Shown: positions 18,386-28,799 of the stretch, piece by piece | Position numbering within the stretch: position 1 is the stretch's first letter | Layout of the letters: every line of letters starts with the position of its first letter | Assembly: GCF_026013615.1 (NCBI RefSeq) | Contig: NZ_JAPDPI010000009.1 | Coordinates: 81,935 to 145,934, forward strand | Reading direction: 5' to 3' | Origin: Plebeiibacterium marinum | Lineage (GTDB): Bacteria; Bacteroidota; Bacteroidia; Bacteroidales; Marinilabiliaceae | DNA length: 64,000 bases | Notes under the pieces: generated by a model | Told to the model about the DNA's origin: nothing | Databases searched by the model: none | What the model saw: only the letters and a program-made list of their open reading frames with translations | Translations under genes and position numbers: made by a program

Positions 18386-18789
18386 TTATAATGATAATTG
18401 GCAATTGCATCTCCCAACATGTTTAAAAATTTTTTTACATGTTTGCTCACCATCATTTTCATCATAGGATTCAAATCTGCCTTAATAGTTAATTTGATCC
18501 TGGTATCATTTTCAGCTACCTGCTTTAACTGCACCCATAGGTAAAAGTTAAACGGAACCTTACCATCTGTGGAGTATTTTACTGTTTTATATGGTTCTTT
18601 ATCAACAATTTTCAACCCGGCATCTCCAATCCCTTCAACCTTAAACCTGCACGATTCCTCTGTGCTTTGCCAATCCGAAATCTTATCCTGAGGTATAAGG
18701 TCCTGAAAGTTGTTAAAATTCGAAATAAAAGAAAAAATCTTTTCGTCGTTGTGAACAGCTTTCTTAATTTCACTCTCAAATTTTGTCAT
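18382..18789 (-). CDS. SRPBCC/START-like small protein
   Basis: A 135-residue soluble protein. Its pattern, a helix, a run of beta-strands (SCRFKVEGIGDAGLKIVDK, FYLWVQLK, TRIKLTIKADLNPM) and a long C-terminal helix (MMVSKHVKKFLNMLGDAI), fits the SRPBCC hydrophobic-ligand fold seen in similar orphan proteins of Bacteroidota. The ligand is unknown. The ATG at 18789 (MTKFES) is preferred over an ATG at 18795. It is probably transcribed together with pyrE, which lies 80 bases upstream. Confidence 0.8.
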   Translation of the reverse strand: MTKFESEIKKAVHNDEKIFSFISNFNNFQDLIPQDKISDWQSTEESCRFKVEGIGDAGLKIVDKEPYKTVKYSTDGKVPFNFYLWVQLKQVAENDTRIKLTIKADLNPMMKMMVSKHVKKFLNMLGDAIANYHYN

Positions 18790-18869
18790 AACCATTTCAT
18801 ATAAAAAGCTCAAAAAGACTAAATCTTAATGAGCTTGTATTTTTTTGTGACTTATTTCAACCTGATAAA

Positions 18870-19502
18870 TTACTTTCCCCATTCTGCAGGATTAGTCCTC
18901 CAGCTCCCTAATGTTTTAACATCATCTGAAGATACATAACCTGTTGCAGCTGCAACATCAATAAGGATTTGGTAATTACTAAGTGTATCAATTTTAACTT
19001 CTTTAGACGCAAAATTGTCTTCAGCAGTTTGGAACCCATAAGTAAAAATGGCAAGCATTCCCATCACTTCACAACCTGCAGCCCTTAATGCCTCAACAGC
19101 TTTCAAACTACTTCCTCCTGTTGATATTAAGTCCTCAATAACTACCACTTTTGTTCCTGGCTTGATATCTCCTTCAATAAGATTTTCCATACCATGGCCT
19201 TTAGGAGACGAACGTACATATACAAATGGCTTTTTTAGTTCATCTGCAACAAGTGCACCCTGAGCAATAGCTCCTGTAGCTACGCCAGCAATAACTTCGG
19301 CTTCAGGATATAGCTCGTTAACAAGATTAACAAATGCCGACTTGATATAGTCTCTTACTTCAGGATACGATAAAGTTTTCCTGTTATCGCAATAAATTGG
19401 AGATTTCCATCCCGACGCCCAGGTAAATGGGTTTGCTGGTTGCAATTTAATTGCCTTAATTTGCAACAATTGTTTTGCTATTGTTTCTGATACTTTTTCC
19501 AT
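18870..19502 (-). CDS. pyrE: Orotate phosphoribosyltransferase
   Basis: A 210-residue cytosolic enzyme of pyrimidine synthesis that joins orotate and PRPP to give OMP. The N-terminal region LQPANPFTWASGWKSPIYCD with the following NRKTLSYP is diagnostic, and the PRPP loop is VVVIEDLISTGGSSLKA (~115-131). The frame is open 132 bases further upstream, but the conserved family N-terminus fixes the ATG at 19502. That start is back to back with the NUDIX gene on the other strand, so the pyrE promoter must lie inside the NUDIX coding sequence. A TACATTTG at 19514-19507 could serve as a -7 element of a nearly leaderless mRNA. Confidence 0.95.
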   Translation of the reverse strand: MEKVSETIAKQLLQIKAIKLQPANPFTWASGWKSPIYCDNRKTLSYPEVRDYIKSAFVNLVNELYPEAEVIAGVATGAIAQGALVADELKKPFVYVRSSPKGHGMENLIEGDIKPGTKVVVIEDLISTGGSSLKAVEALRAAGCEVMGMLAIFTYGFQTAEDNFASKEVKIDTLSNYQILIDVAAATGYVSSDDVKTLGSWRTNPAEWGK

Positions 19503-19509
19503 GCAGCAA

Positions 19510-20121
19510 ATGTATAAAGTTTTTTTCAAGGATAGAATTGTTTTTTTAACTAACAACATTGAACGTGACCTGAATAACGATTTTGGGGCAATTTTCAAAT
19601 ACTCAAACCCTAAGGAGCTTAAGGATTTTATCAATCACTTTGATTCGAGAGAAGAGATCAAAAGCGCTTTTGTTTACCATCATGATTTAGATAAACTTTT
19701 GGAGGTTTTTAGTAAATGCTTTAAAGTAATTGAAGCAGCAGGAGGTGTTGTAAAAAACTTTGAAGGTAAAATATTATTTATACACAGGTTAGGTGTTTGG
19801 GATTTACCTAAAGGCAAAGCTGAAAAGGGAGAATCAATAGAAGAGACTGCTTTAAGAGAAGTTGAGGAAGAATGCTCCATTACCCCGCTGACAATAACAA
19901 AAGCTTTAAAACCTACCTATCACACATATTGGTTAAAATCAAAATTGATTTTGAAAAAAACACACTGGTTTGAAATGAAGTATGACGGTAACGACATACC
20001 CAAACCTCAGGAAGAAGAAGACATTTCACTTGCAGAATGGCTTTCAAACAACAATTTGGACAAAGTATATCAAAATACATATCCAAGCATATTGGAAGTA
20101 TTAAATCAGGTAGATTTGTAA
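19510..20121 (+). CDS. NUDIX hydrolase
   Basis: A 203-residue cytosolic hydrolase of nucleoside-diphosphate derivatives. A ~75-residue N-terminal domain (MYKVFFKDRIVFLTNN...) precedes the Nudix fold. The Nudix box is GKAEKGESIEETALREVEE plus ECSI: all metal-binding Glu residues (REVEEE) are present, and the usual Gly near its end is Ser. The ATG at 19510 matches the usual N-terminus of these Bacteroidota proteins; an ATG at 19501 adds three residues and would overlap the pyrE start codon. Substrate cannot be told from sequence. Confidence 0.88.
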   Translation: MYKVFFKDRIVFLTNNIERDLNNDFGAIFKYSNPKELKDFINHFDSREEIKSAFVYHHDLDKLLEVFSKCFKVIEAAGGVVKNFEGKILFIHRLGVWDLPKGKAEKGESIEETALREVEEECSITPLTITKALKPTYHTYWLKSKLILKKTHWFEMKYDGNDIPKPQEEEDISLAEWLSNNNLDKVYQNTYPSILEVLNQVDL

Positions 20122-20231
20122 AAAAAGATTCGCATTTGGTTTTTAGCTGCCTTTTATTATTTACTATCCACTTCTTTACTAATATTTTTTATATTTTTAA
20201 GGGATTTTTCAACACAACACAAAATCATTAA

Positions 20232-20867
20232 ATGACAGCTCAAGAAATAGAATTTGAAAACAGAAAAGAAAAATTGCGGCAAGATGCTGTATTTAAAGAA
20301 GTTCAGAGATTAAGAAAAATAAACCGTTCACAATCAAGCAAAATAGCCAAATTAAGAAAGGCTATGTATTTTCAAATCCTCTTTTTCATCTCTTTATTAG
20401 TAGTATTTTTATTAAAAGGCATGATTAGCTTTGGAGGGGCCGCTTCAAACGAGGAACTTGCTGCATTTAAACTGAAGTACAACGACTTGAAAAATGCAAA
20501 CAAGTCTTTAGATGATTCTATTGAGGTGTATAAAAGTCGAATAACCCAAATTACGGATAAAAACATGGTTGACAGAAACGAAACAGGACTAAGGTTTCGT
20601 GTTCAAATTGGGGCATTTAAAGAAATTAATTTAAATGACTTTTCTACAAATCTGGTAGCTATTAATCAGGAAACCTACGACAGTATTAACCAGTATACCA
20701 TTGGTGTTTTTAAAAACTACGAAAAGGCCAAAGTATTTTTGGAAGATATTAAACGGATGGGTTTCAACGATTCCTTTATTATATCTACAAAAAACGGCAG
20801 AAGAATTCCGATTGACAAACTCTCTAAAGAGGAATTATATCCGAATTTGAAAAATCCCGTTGATTAG
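20232..20867 (+). CDS. Single-pass membrane protein with C-terminal SPOR-like domain
   Basis: A 211-residue protein. A charged, coiled-coil N-terminus (~1-45) is followed by one transmembrane segment (FQILFFISLLVVFLLKGMI, ~48-66), a short coiled coil and a C-terminal domain starting RFRVQIGAFKEINLNDF (~125). This domain has the SPOR pattern of a strand, helix, and repeat (YTIGVFKNYEKAKVFLEDIK), known to bind denuded peptidoglycan at division sites. The topology places the domain in the periplasm. No operon partner is evident; it converges on the alternative complex III operon with 10 bases between stop codons. Confidence 0.78.
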   Translation: MTAQEIEFENRKEKLRQDAVFKEVQRLRKINRSQSSKIAKLRKAMYFQILFFISLLVVFLLKGMISFGGAASNEELAAFKLKYNDLKNANKSLDDSIEVYKSRITQITDKNMVDRNETGLRFRVQIGAFKEINLNDFSTNLVAINQETYDSINQYTIGVFKNYEKAKVFLEDIKRMGFNDSFIISTKNGRRIPIDKLSKEELYPNLKNPVD

Positions 20868-20877
20868 TTTTATTATT

Positions 20878-21450
20878 TCACTCCTTTATATTTTCTATCA
20901 GTTCCTTTCTGATATAAGAAGTTATTTTCCATCTTTCATCAGGAGTAACCATTCCTTGGTGGGCACCCATTACACCAAAACCCACTGAGATAACATGGAA
21001 TATTTCTCCGTCGGGATTTTTGGTTACTTTTTCTGAAAGTAAATTAGCTGGTGGGTATGAATATTTTCCACTAGTAAACAAATACCCATTACCATCTCCC
21101 TTTTCTCCATGGCAATGCCAACAAAAAATATTATACAAGCGTTTTCCTTCAGTTAAGGTTTCTTTCCTAATGGAATCTATGGCATAAAAATTACTTAGCT
21201 CAACTCCAGCCAACTCCCTATCCTCAACGGTCTTCTCAAATTGATATGGAATACTTCCTCTTGGCACTGTATTCTCAACAGGCGGGAGATTGGTTTTTCC
21301 ATTAGGTAAAACCGGATTCTCCGAATAGGTTTCATAACTTCTTGACTGCTCCATATCAGGAAAATAACTATATCCTGGCTGATTTCTGTCAAGGTCACAT
21401 GAAACCAGAAACAACAACACCCAAACACTATTTAATATTTTCATAATCAA
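20878..21450 (-). CDS. actE: Alternative complex III monohaem cytochrome c subunit (ActE-like)
   Basis: A 190-residue exported lipoprotein: hydrophobic N-terminus and lipobox LFLVSC at ~13-18. One haem motif CWHCH is present in RLYNIFCWHCHGEKGDGNGY (~100), with a candidate distal Met near the end (GFGVMGAHQGMV). In alternative complex III this cytochrome passes electrons from the multihaem subunit to an oxidase. It is the last gene of the operon and overlaps actF by up to 23 bases; ATG at 21444 is an equally possible start. In the described operons E precedes F, so the order here is inverted. Confidence 0.88.
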   Translation of the reverse strand: MIMKILNSVWVLLFLVSCDLDRNQPGYSYFPDMEQSRSYETYSENPVLPNGKTNLPPVENTVPRGSIPYQFEKTVEDRELAGVELSNFYAIDSIRKETLTEGKRLYNIFCWHCHGEKGDGNGYLFTSGKYSYPPANLLSEKVTKNPDGEIFHVISVGFGVMGAHQGMVTPDERWKITSYIRKELIENIKE

Positions 21451-22600
21451 AGCTTTCTTTATAATAAGGATGATTTTGAGGAACCAGACTTCCTTTTGTC
21501 AGAGACTTAAATATTGCAAAACAAAACAATGATATATACAGTATTGTAAAGCCTATTTCCAAGACGCTAATTCCAGCTCCCGCATCCCCAGTTGTGCCCG
21601 GCATAATAGCTAAGAACAAATCAAGCCAATGGCCACAAAACACAATAATAGAAGTATATAACAACCAACTTACCTTACGTTTGTTACCCCGTGACATCAG
21701 AGCAAAAAATGGCACCACAAAACAAATTACAACATTGACATAAAATAGTACCCTAAAATTAGTTATCCGCTCAACGTAATAAACCGTTTCCTCAGGAATA
21801 TTGCTATACCAGATCAAAAGATATTGCGAGATCCATAAATAAGCCCAGAATATACTGAAACCAAACAGATATTTCCCCAGGTCATGCAGATGTTCATCAT
21901 TTATATAATTGAGATATCCCAATTTTTGTAAAACAATAACTAATATTATAATTACGGCAATAGTATTTACGAATAGCCCGATAAAAGTATACCAACCATA
22001 CAAGGTACTAAACCAATGGGCGTCAATGCTCATAAGCCAATCCCAAGCCGAGGTTGAACTCGTTATAGCGATAAACACAACAAATAATGCTGAATATGTT
22101 CGCAGTTTGTAAAACACTTTTAAATCGGAGGATGAGTCACTCTTTAAGGAAAGCTGTCTGATTTTATAAATTAAGAATGTCCAACCTGCTATATATATTA
22201 TCATCCTGAGTATGAAAAACGGAAGGTTAAGATAGCCTTGTTTCAATTGCAAAACCGAATCTAAGTGTTCTGTGTGCGACCAATGGTATAATGAATGAAC
22301 TCCAAAAACAATTGGTACAATCATCAATGCTCCTAACCAAATATTACTACCTATAGCTTCTGCAATTCGTTGTACTGTTGTTTGCCATCCGGATTCTGCG
22401 ATAAGGTGAACAGCCACAAAAAAAACTGCTCCCAAACTTAAGGATATAACCAAAAATCCATTTAAAAGTATGTTAGCCCAAATTCTTTCCTCTGTCCACG
22501 ATCCAAATATCAACCCCAACACAATCAACAAAACTCCTGTTATTACACCTACTGTAAGAACTGTCTTTATATTTTTTGTTATCACAAACTGATTGTCCAT
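21428..22600 (-). CDS. actF: Alternative complex III membrane subunit (ActF-like)
   Basis: A 390-residue polytopic inner-membrane protein with about ten hydrophobic segments, annotated in relatives as quinol:cytochrome c oxidoreductase membrane subunit. Recognisable parts are LGAVFFVAVHLIAESGWQTTV, the MIVPIVFGVHSLYHW segment, TSSTSAWDWLMSIDAHWFST and FGFSIFWAYLWISQYLLIWY. It is the second PsrC/NrfD-related integral subunit beside ActC. It starts 3 bases after the actD stop. Confidence 0.9.
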   Translation of the reverse strand: MDNQFVITKNIKTVLTVGVITGVLLIVLGLIFGSWTEERIWANILLNGFLVISLSLGAVFFVAVHLIAESGWQTTVQRIAEAIGSNIWLGALMIVPIVFGVHSLYHWSHTEHLDSVLQLKQGYLNLPFFILRMIIYIAGWTFLIYKIRQLSLKSDSSSDLKVFYKLRTYSALFVVFIAITSSTSAWDWLMSIDAHWFSTLYGWYTFIGLFVNTIAVIIILVIVLQKLGYLNYINDEHLHDLGKYLFGFSIFWAYLWISQYLLIWYSNIPEETVYYVERITNFRVLFYVNVVICFVVPFFALMSRGNKRKVSWLLYTSIIVFCGHWLDLFLAIMPGTTGDAGAGISVLEIGFTILYISLFCFAIFKSLTKGSLVPQNHPYYKESFDYENIK

Positions 22601-22603
22601 TTC

Positions 22604-23137
22604 TTATTCATTTTGAAGTGAAGGATTTATAGATTTTATATCTTCTGCACCCGCTTCCTTGAGAACATTAAATATTTTTTGTTCATGTGAGTCATCAACA
22701 AACTCCAGAACAACCAAAAACACATTATCACTGGTTCTCTCATCGAATATTAGCGCAGGAGCTCCCGGACCAATCCCAGATTTAATCAAAAATCCAAATA
22801 CCAATGATATAGCAGCAAACAAAACAGCCATCTCAAAGGTTACAGGTATAAATGAAGGCACCGAAAAAAACGGTTTACCGCCAAAGTTTAAAGGCCAGCT
22901 TGATGAAAAAACCCAAACTTGGAAAACAAAGGCCAAAATGGCACCCAATGTACCAGCAACAAAGCCTAATCGTGGCAATCTCGATCTTTTAAATTTCAAC
23001 ACATCATCCAGGCCATGAACCGGGAAGGGCGTTCTGACATCAAAGATTGGAATATCGCTTTTCTGAATCTGTATAATTCCATCCAACAATTCCTTATCAT
23101 CATAATATACACCAGTTATATATTGCCTATTTTTCAT
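22604..23137 (-). CDS. actD: Alternative complex III subunit D (DUF3341)
   Basis: A 177-residue protein with a cytosolic N-terminal domain ([16 protein letters not shown]...), two transmembrane helices ([20 protein letters not shown] and [20 protein letters not shown]) and a short C-terminal domain, the usual DUF3341 architecture. Subunit D joins ActC in the membrane. Its ATG at 23137 lies inside the end of actC (11-base overlap), indicating translational coupling; an ATG at 23158 is possible but adds a non-conserved stretch. Confidence 0.9.
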   Translation of the reverse strand: MKNRQYITGVYYDDKELLDGIIQIQKSDIPIFDVRTPFPVHGLDDVLKFKRSRLPRLGFVAGTLGAILAFVFQVWVFSSSWPLNFGGKPFFSVPSFIPVTFEMAVLFAAISLVFGFLIKSGIGPGAPALIFDERTSDNVFLVVLEFVDDSHEQKIFNVLKEAGAEDIKSINPSLQNE

Positions 23138-24506
23138 TTTCAACTCCTTTCCTAACAAAGTTTTCTCCCGAACTCCTTAATACGCTTTTCACTTCTGCGA
23201 TAGCAACAACCGGGAAGAATCTGATAAAAAGAAAGAAAAGTGTAAAAAACAGACCAAAAGTACCTAAGTATACACCCACTTCAACCCAGGTTGGCGAGTA
23301 CATTGCCCAGCTTGAAGGCAAAAAATCACGATGCAACGAGGTTACTATGATTACAAAACGTTCAAACCACATTCCTATATTAACAAATATTGAAATGATA
23401 AAAGTTGCAGCCAGGTTCCTTCTGATTTTTTTAAACCAAAAAAGCTGAGGGGTAATAACATTACAAGTCATCATAATCCAATAAGCCCACCAATAAGGTC
23501 CAAAAGCTCTATTCACAAAAGCAAAACGTTCATATACCACCCCAGAATACCACGCCATAAACAATTCAGTTATATAGGCTATCCCAACTATTGAACCGGT
23601 GGCTATAATAACTTTATTCATTGATTCTACATGCCCTACTGTTATATAGTTTTGTAGGTTTAGGGCCTTTCTGGTAATAATCATCAAAGTTAAAACCATA
23701 GCAAAACCAGAAAATACAGCTCCTGCAACAAAGTATGGTGGAAATATCGTTGTGTGCCATCCAGGAATTACCGAAGTGGCAAAATCCATACTTACAATGG
23801 AGTGCACAGAAAGTACCAGTGGGGCAGCAAGTCCTGCCAATATCAGAGACATTGATTCATGCCTGGCCCAATGCCTTGCTGAACCAGTCCATCCAAAACT
23901 TAAAACTGCATATACTTTCTTTTTAAAACTCCTTTTCAGCCTGTCTCTGATAGTAGCTATATCAGGAATCAATCCCATATACCAAAACAATAGGGACACC
24001 ATAAAATAGGTTGATATGGCAAAAACATCCCATAATAATGGTGAGTTAAAGTTAACCCACAGGTCTCTGGTATTCGGATATGGGAATACAAAGAAACCAA
24101 GTGGCAACCTTCCCATATGAAGCAGAGGAAACAACCCGGCACACATTACCGCAAAAATAGTCATGGCTTCTGCGCTCCTGTTAATACTGGTCCTCCATTT
24201 TTGTCTAAAAAGCAACAATATAGCAGATATAAAGGTGCCGGCATGACCAATACCAACCCACCACACAAAGTTTGTAATACCCCATCCCCATCCTATAGTT
24301 CTGTTTAAACCCCAACTTCCTATTCCATCCCATACGGTAACAAATATTGCCACACCTCCAAGCATTAAAGCCAGTAAAGCAAGGCCTAATCCCACAAACC
24401 ATAGCCTCCCAGGCTTACCGTCCATGGGCTTTGTAATATCATCAGTTACCTGTTTATAACTCTTCGACCCGGTAACCAAAGGTTCTCTTATAGGTGATAT
24501 ATACAT
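23127..24506 (-). CDS. actC: Alternative complex III quinol-binding membrane subunit (NrfD/PsrC family)
   Basis: A 459-residue polytopic membrane protein of the polysulfide-reductase NrfD family with about ten transmembrane segments. Typical blocks are [60 protein letters not shown] and [20 protein letters not shown]. In the known complex it carries the quinol site next to the periplasmic iron-sulfur subunit ActB. Its start codon overlaps the actB stop by one base. Confidence 0.94.
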   Translation of the reverse strand: MYISPIREPLVTGSKSYKQVTDDITKPMDGKPGRLWFVGLGLALLALMLGGVAIFVTVWDGIGSWGLNRTIGWGWGITNFVWWVGIGHAGTFISAILLLFRQKWRTSINRSAEAMTIFAVMCAGLFPLLHMGRLPLGFFVFPYPNTRDLWVNFNSPLLWDVFAISTYFMVSLLFWYMGLIPDIATIRDRLKRSFKKKVYAVLSFGWTGSARHWARHESMSLILAGLAAPLVLSVHSIVSMDFATSVIPGWHTTIFPPYFVAGAVFSGFAMVLTLMIITRKALNLQNYITVGHVESMNKVIIATGSIVGIAYITELFMAWYSGVVYERFAFVNRAFGPYWWAYWIMMTCNVITPQLFWFKKIRRNLAATFIISIFVNIGMWFERFVIIVTSLHRDFLPSSWAMYSPTWVEVGVYLGTFGLFFTLFFLFIRFFPVVAIAEVKSVLRSSGENFVRKGVENEK

Positions 24507-27478
24507 TAGCTATGATTTTTATATTTAGGTTTAATTGAGTTATGGCTCTCAACATTCCTCACTTTTGTTAGATACCCTACACTAGGTAAAGTGTGCAGCT
24601 CTTCAAGAAGGTGATATGCACGGGGATCCTTAATCAGCTGACTAACTTCACTTTTTGGATCATTTATATCTCCAAAAATGATGGCTTTTGCTGGACAAGC
24701 CTGTTGACAAGCAGTTTGTATATCTCCATCTTTAAGATGTGATGCTAATTTTTTGGCTTCTAGTTTTTTCTCCTGAATTCTTTGTATACAAAAGGAGCAT
24801 TTTTCAATCACGCCTTTGGCTCTTACTGTAACATCAGGATTTAAAACCAACCGCTTTAGGTCCGATGTCATCCCTGTTGCATCCTTACGGTTAAAAGGTA
24901 TGGAATCTGCCCCTGTGTAATCGTACCAATTAAATCTTCTTACCTTATACGGACAATTGTTATTGCAATACCTTGTTCCAATGCACCTATTATAAGCCAT
25001 TTGATTTATACCTTCTGAACTGTGGTTGGTAGCAGCAACCGGGCAAACATTTTCACACGGAGCATTATCGCAATGCTGACACATTACAGGCTGACGGACT
25101 ACACTTATCTTTGAAGGATCATTTGGCGACTGGGTATAATACCGGTCTATTCTAAGCCAATGCATTTCATGCGATCTCCTTACTTCATCTCTTCCTACAA
25201 CAGGCACATTATTCTCAGCAGAACAGGCAACAACACAGGCATTACAGCCAGTACATGAATTCAAATCAATAAACATAGCCCAATGATGACCCTTGAACTC
25301 ATGTTTTTTGTATAACGAAGTATGGTGGTGTTCAACAATTTCATGCATTTCATTACCCGACGCAGCATCTTTTAAATATTCATTAAAGGAAGTTTCCCTT
25401 ATAAGAGCTCTTCCTTCCATATTATGGTGCATTTGTGTTGTTGCCAATTCATAGGTAATCCCTGTTGTCTTTACATTCGAAATACTGGCATAGTAACAAA
25501 TACCAGTACTACTATTATTCAGCAGATGTTTAACATTTTTTCCAATAGTTTCAGGATCCGGAGTTAACATGGTTCTGCCGTAACCCAGAGCGGCAGCTAT
25601 TACATCTTCATGCTGACCTGGTTGTATGCAAACCGGAAGCCGAACACCCTTAATCTCAATCACATCTCCTTGTTTCCACCTATTTTTTTGGGCTAAAGAA
25701 GGAGCTACTGAGAAGTAATTATCCCAACATATCTTAGAAACAGGATCTGGTAGCTCTTGTAGCCATGGATTATTAGCCAACTTTCCATCTCCCAATGCAA
25801 CTGAATGATATGCCTGAAACTCTAACTCACCTCCACTTTCATCAACACTATTTAAAATCAGATCTGTATCAAGTAGTTTGTTCTTCAAATTATTTTTTTT
25901 CTCCGAATAGAAAACTCCATTACTAAGTACCCTTTTCCATGATGTGACAAAGGAATTTTCTAAGGCCTGATTATCAATGATATTACTTATCCAATAATCC
26001 TTTATAAAATCATGTGTTTTAACCTGTTCTCCCACCCATGGCAATAATATTTGATGGATGTCTTTAGAGTTAAAAATTGGATGAATTGTTGGTTGACTCA
26101 GACTATACATCCCACTTGCAACTTCATAATCATTCCATGATTCAAGATAATGGTTTAGTGGAAGAACAAACTGGCAAAATGGATTTGTTTCATCATTTTG
26201 AGAGGTAATATTAATTGTAAGCTTTATATCTTTTATCAGTTCTTTAAAATTAATTGATGAAGGCAGATTATATGCTGGGTTTGAATCATAACAAACAACA
26301 GCACCAACAGCGCCTTCCTCACAATTCTTTGCAAAACTAAATATATCGGTATCTCTACCCTGGTAAAGTTTCAATTCATTATCCAGGCTAATTGTGGTTC
26401 CCATTGAACCTAACATTTGGTTTATTCCAAAGACAACCAACTGAACATCTTTATTGTTTGATGACGCAACTACAAGCGATTCACTCTTTGATTTTACTAA
26501 AAGCTGAGCTGTATTTTCAACCTCCTTTTCAAACCCAGCTCTGGGAAGAACCGGATTATTAGTCAATTCTGCTATCCTATTAAACAAGGAACGTATGTAT
26601 TTATGCTGCTCCGAAGGTTTTATAACATACCGGTCATCGGCATTACTGCCTGATAAGGACAATACTGATTCATACTGAATATGTTTTGAAAGCTGTTGAG
26701 AATGCTGCAGCTTTCTATTTTGTACATACTGGTTCGTATAAGCAGTAGGAGTAATCCATGTCCCCAAAAAATCAGCACCAAAAGACACAATGGTTTTAGC
26801 CTTATCAAACCTGTAAAAAGGAATCGCACTAACCCCAACTATTTCACGATAGGCTTCCCTTAGCCCTGAATACGAAACCGAATCAAGTATAACAACCTTA
26901 ATATTCGGATATTTTTTAGCTAGCTTATCAATTACCAGTTTTATACTCGGACTAATGATAGTATGAGTCAGAAAAATTATGTCTTTTTCATCAGGTATGG
27001 AATCCAATTTTTCAATAATTGCCCTATTGGCATCTGACCAACTGATTTCAACACCATTAAAAGTAGGATTTTTAGGCCTGGATTCATCATACAGATTTAA
27101 CAAAGAAGCCTGCACTTGTGCTGAAGTTCCGCCATTTGTTAATTGACATTGTTCGTTCCCTTCTATTTTAATGGGTCGCCCATCTCTCACTTTCACTAGT
27201 ACAGGCACAGCTTCACCTCCATTATAGTATGTCGATGCATAAAAACTAGAAACACCAGGCCTAATTTCTTCAGGCTGAATAAGCAAGGGGATAGCCTTTT
27301 TTACAGGTCGCTCGCAACTCGCCATCACTGCTGCTGAGGCAACTCCAAAACCAAAAAGTTTCAAAAAATCTCTTCTATCGGATTTCAACACGCTTTTAAC
27401 TCTCTTTTCAGTTGGTGAATGCGCATTATCCTTTTCTTCAGCATTATTATATTCTTCAAGGCTTTTCCAGTATTTCAT
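24506..27478 (-). CDS. actB: Alternative complex III iron-sulfur subunit (molybdopterin-oxidoreductase-like fused to ferredoxin domain)
   Basis: A 990-residue periplasmic subunit. The N-terminus has the variant Tat motif [18 protein letters not shown] followed by a lipobox-like ASC. Residues ~60-720 are a degenerate molybdopterin-oxidoreductase fold that in known complexes holds no molybdenum. Residues ~755-960 are the ferredoxin-like domain with four Cys clusters: [37 protein letters not shown], and CSFCIQRI with CQQACP. These carry electrons from quinol to the ActA haems. Length and domain order match the family. Confidence 0.95.
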   Translation of the reverse strand: MKYWKSLEEYNNAEEKDNAHSPTEKRVKSVLKSDRRDFLKLFGFGVASAAVMASCERPVKKAIPLLIQPEEIRPGVSSFYASTYYNGGEAVPVLVKVRDGRPIKIEGNEQCQLTNGGTSAQVQASLLNLYDESRPKNPTFNGVEISWSDANRAIIEKLDSIPDEKDIIFLTHTIISPSIKLVIDKLAKKYPNIKVVILDSVSYSGLREAYREIVGVSAIPFYRFDKAKTIVSFGADFLGTWITPTAYTNQYVQNRKLQHSQQLSKHIQYESVLSLSGSNADDRYVIKPSEQHKYIRSLFNRIAELTNNPVLPRAGFEKEVENTAQLLVKSKSESLVVASSNNKDVQLVVFGINQMLGSMGTTISLDNELKLYQGRDTDIFSFAKNCEEGAVGAVVCYDSNPAYNLPSSINFKELIKDIKLTINITSQNDETNPFCQFVLPLNHYLESWNDYEVASGMYSLSQPTIHPIFNSKDIHQILLPWVGEQVKTHDFIKDYWISNIIDNQALENSFVTSWKRVLSNGVFYSEKKNNLKNKLLDTDLILNSVDESGGELEFQAYHSVALGDGKLANNPWLQELPDPVSKICWDNYFSVAPSLAQKNRWKQGDVIEIKGVRLPVCIQPGQHEDVIAAALGYGRTMLTPDPETIGKNVKHLLNNSSTGICYYASISNVKTTGITYELATTQMHHNMEGRALIRETSFNEYLKDAASGNEMHEIVEHHHTSLYKKHEFKGHHWAMFIDLNSCTGCNACVVACSAENNVPVVGRDEVRRSHEMHWLRIDRYYTQSPNDPSKISVVRQPVMCQHCDNAPCENVCPVAATNHSSEGINQMAYNRCIGTRYCNNNCPYKVRRFNWYDYTGADSIPFNRKDATGMTSDLKRLVLNPDVTVRAKGVIEKCSFCIQRIQEKKLEAKKLASHLKDGDIQTACQQACPAKAIIFGDINDPKSEVSQLIKDPRAYHLLEELHTLPSVGYLTKVRNVESHNSIKPKYKNHS

Positions 27479-27552
27479 GAGTAAATATTTTGTCCAATTA
27501 TTACTGAATTATGTTACAAAGACTACCAAATTCCTATTCTAAATCTACCTGG

Positions 27553-28695
27553 TCAATAATGACACTTCATACAATCATTAGCTCCAATATCCACAGCCTT
27601 TATTGAATCATTCCTATTTTCTGAAAGCGCCTTATGATATGCTTTGTATATTGAATAATACTCGTTATCTATAAATTGCACATTGGTCTTTTTATGGCAA
27701 TCTAAACACCATCCCATCGACAAATCATTTTCTTGTTTGAGGATATGCATTTCAGCAACCTCTCCATGACATTCGGAACAATCAAGCTTCCCGGCATTTA
27801 CATGCTGCGCATGGCTAAAAAACACATGATCAGGTAAGTTGTGAACCCTAATCCATTCAATATCTTGACCTTTTTCAGAACTCAGAACAACCTTAGCTAT
27901 TTCATGTTTGCCAGATCGACTGCCTTGACGAACGATCATATGACAGTTCATACATAATTCCGGCCCGGGAATTCCAGCTGATTTTCCGTGCTCTGCATTA
28001 TTATGACAATACTTACACTCTATTTTATTGTCGCCAGCATGAACTCTGTGTGAAAATTTAACAGGTTGGTCAGGCATATACCCCAAACTTCTACCAAGGC
28101 TGGAAGCTTCATTATAGGCCATAGAAACATGAGTACTTATTCCAGCAATAATTACTAAAATATGTATAACCTTATACTTAACAATTTTTGTAAATATAAA
28201 ATCAATAAGTGCAAGAGCCATCAAAACACCTAAAATCAAAAACCATATAAGTTTTGGGTAGGACTTAGGAGGCTTTCCCAAGTCAGATTCTTTATAGTTT
28301 TTAAGGTAATGGTGCAAATATTCCAAATGCTCATCAGACAATCTGTAACCTTTATGTGATTTTGACACAAAATCCTCACCGGTATTATTAATAACAATCT
28401 TAAACTCATCAAGAGATAATGTATCAATGATGCTTATAATTTCCTTCGCTGTTGGACTCCAGTTTATTTCACTGCCTGTATATTTGGCATGACAAGATAT
28501 ACAAGATGGTGTTTCACGGTCAATACCTATTAACCCATGAAATACCCTCTCCCCAATCATCTTTTTGTATGTATCTGTTTCGTTAAAAGGTATATTTAAG
28601 GGTTGCGAAAGAACATCAGGCAATGCTACAAACAGAAATATTGTTGCTAAAACATGAAAGCATTTAAATTTATAAAGGAAAGAGTCGTATATCAT
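27553..28695 (-). CDS. actA: Alternative complex III multihaem cytochrome c subunit (ActA)
   Basis: A 380-residue exported multihaem cytochrome that starts the operon. Signal-like segment at ~12-30; a transmembrane stretch lies at ~148-168 with a second hydrophobic stretch at ~175-190. Six CxxCH haem motifs are visible: CISCH, CKYCH, CMNCH, CSECH, CLDCH and the C-terminal CMKCH. The first lies in an N-terminal c-type domain and the other five in the C-terminal cytochrome c3-like part. Six haems agrees with Bacteroidota ActA (five in Rhodothermus). No oxidase genes follow the operon. Confidence 0.93.
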   Translation of the reverse strand: MIYDSFLYKFKCFHVLATIFLFVALPDVLSQPLNIPFNETDTYKKMIGERVFHGLIGIDRETPSCISCHAKYTGSEINWSPTAKEIISIIDTLSLDEFKIVINNTGEDFVSKSHKGYRLSDEHLEYLHHYLKNYKESDLGKPPKSYPKLIWFLILGVLMALALIDFIFTKIVKYKVIHILVIIAGISTHVSMAYNEASSLGRSLGYMPDQPVKFSHRVHAGDNKIECKYCHNNAEHGKSAGIPGPELCMNCHMIVRQGSRSGKHEIAKVVLSSEKGQDIEWIRVHNLPDHVFFSHAQHVNAGKLDCSECHGEVAEMHILKQENDLSMGWCLDCHKKTNVQFIDNEYYSIYKAYHKALSENRNDSIKAVDIGANDCMKCHY

Positions 28696-28799
28696 GCTAA
28701 AAACTTTTAAATAAGCTCATTCAACACAAAATCACACCCTTTTTCAATTTAGTGAAAAAAGTGATAATATCAATATTTTAAAAAAAGTATTTATTATTA

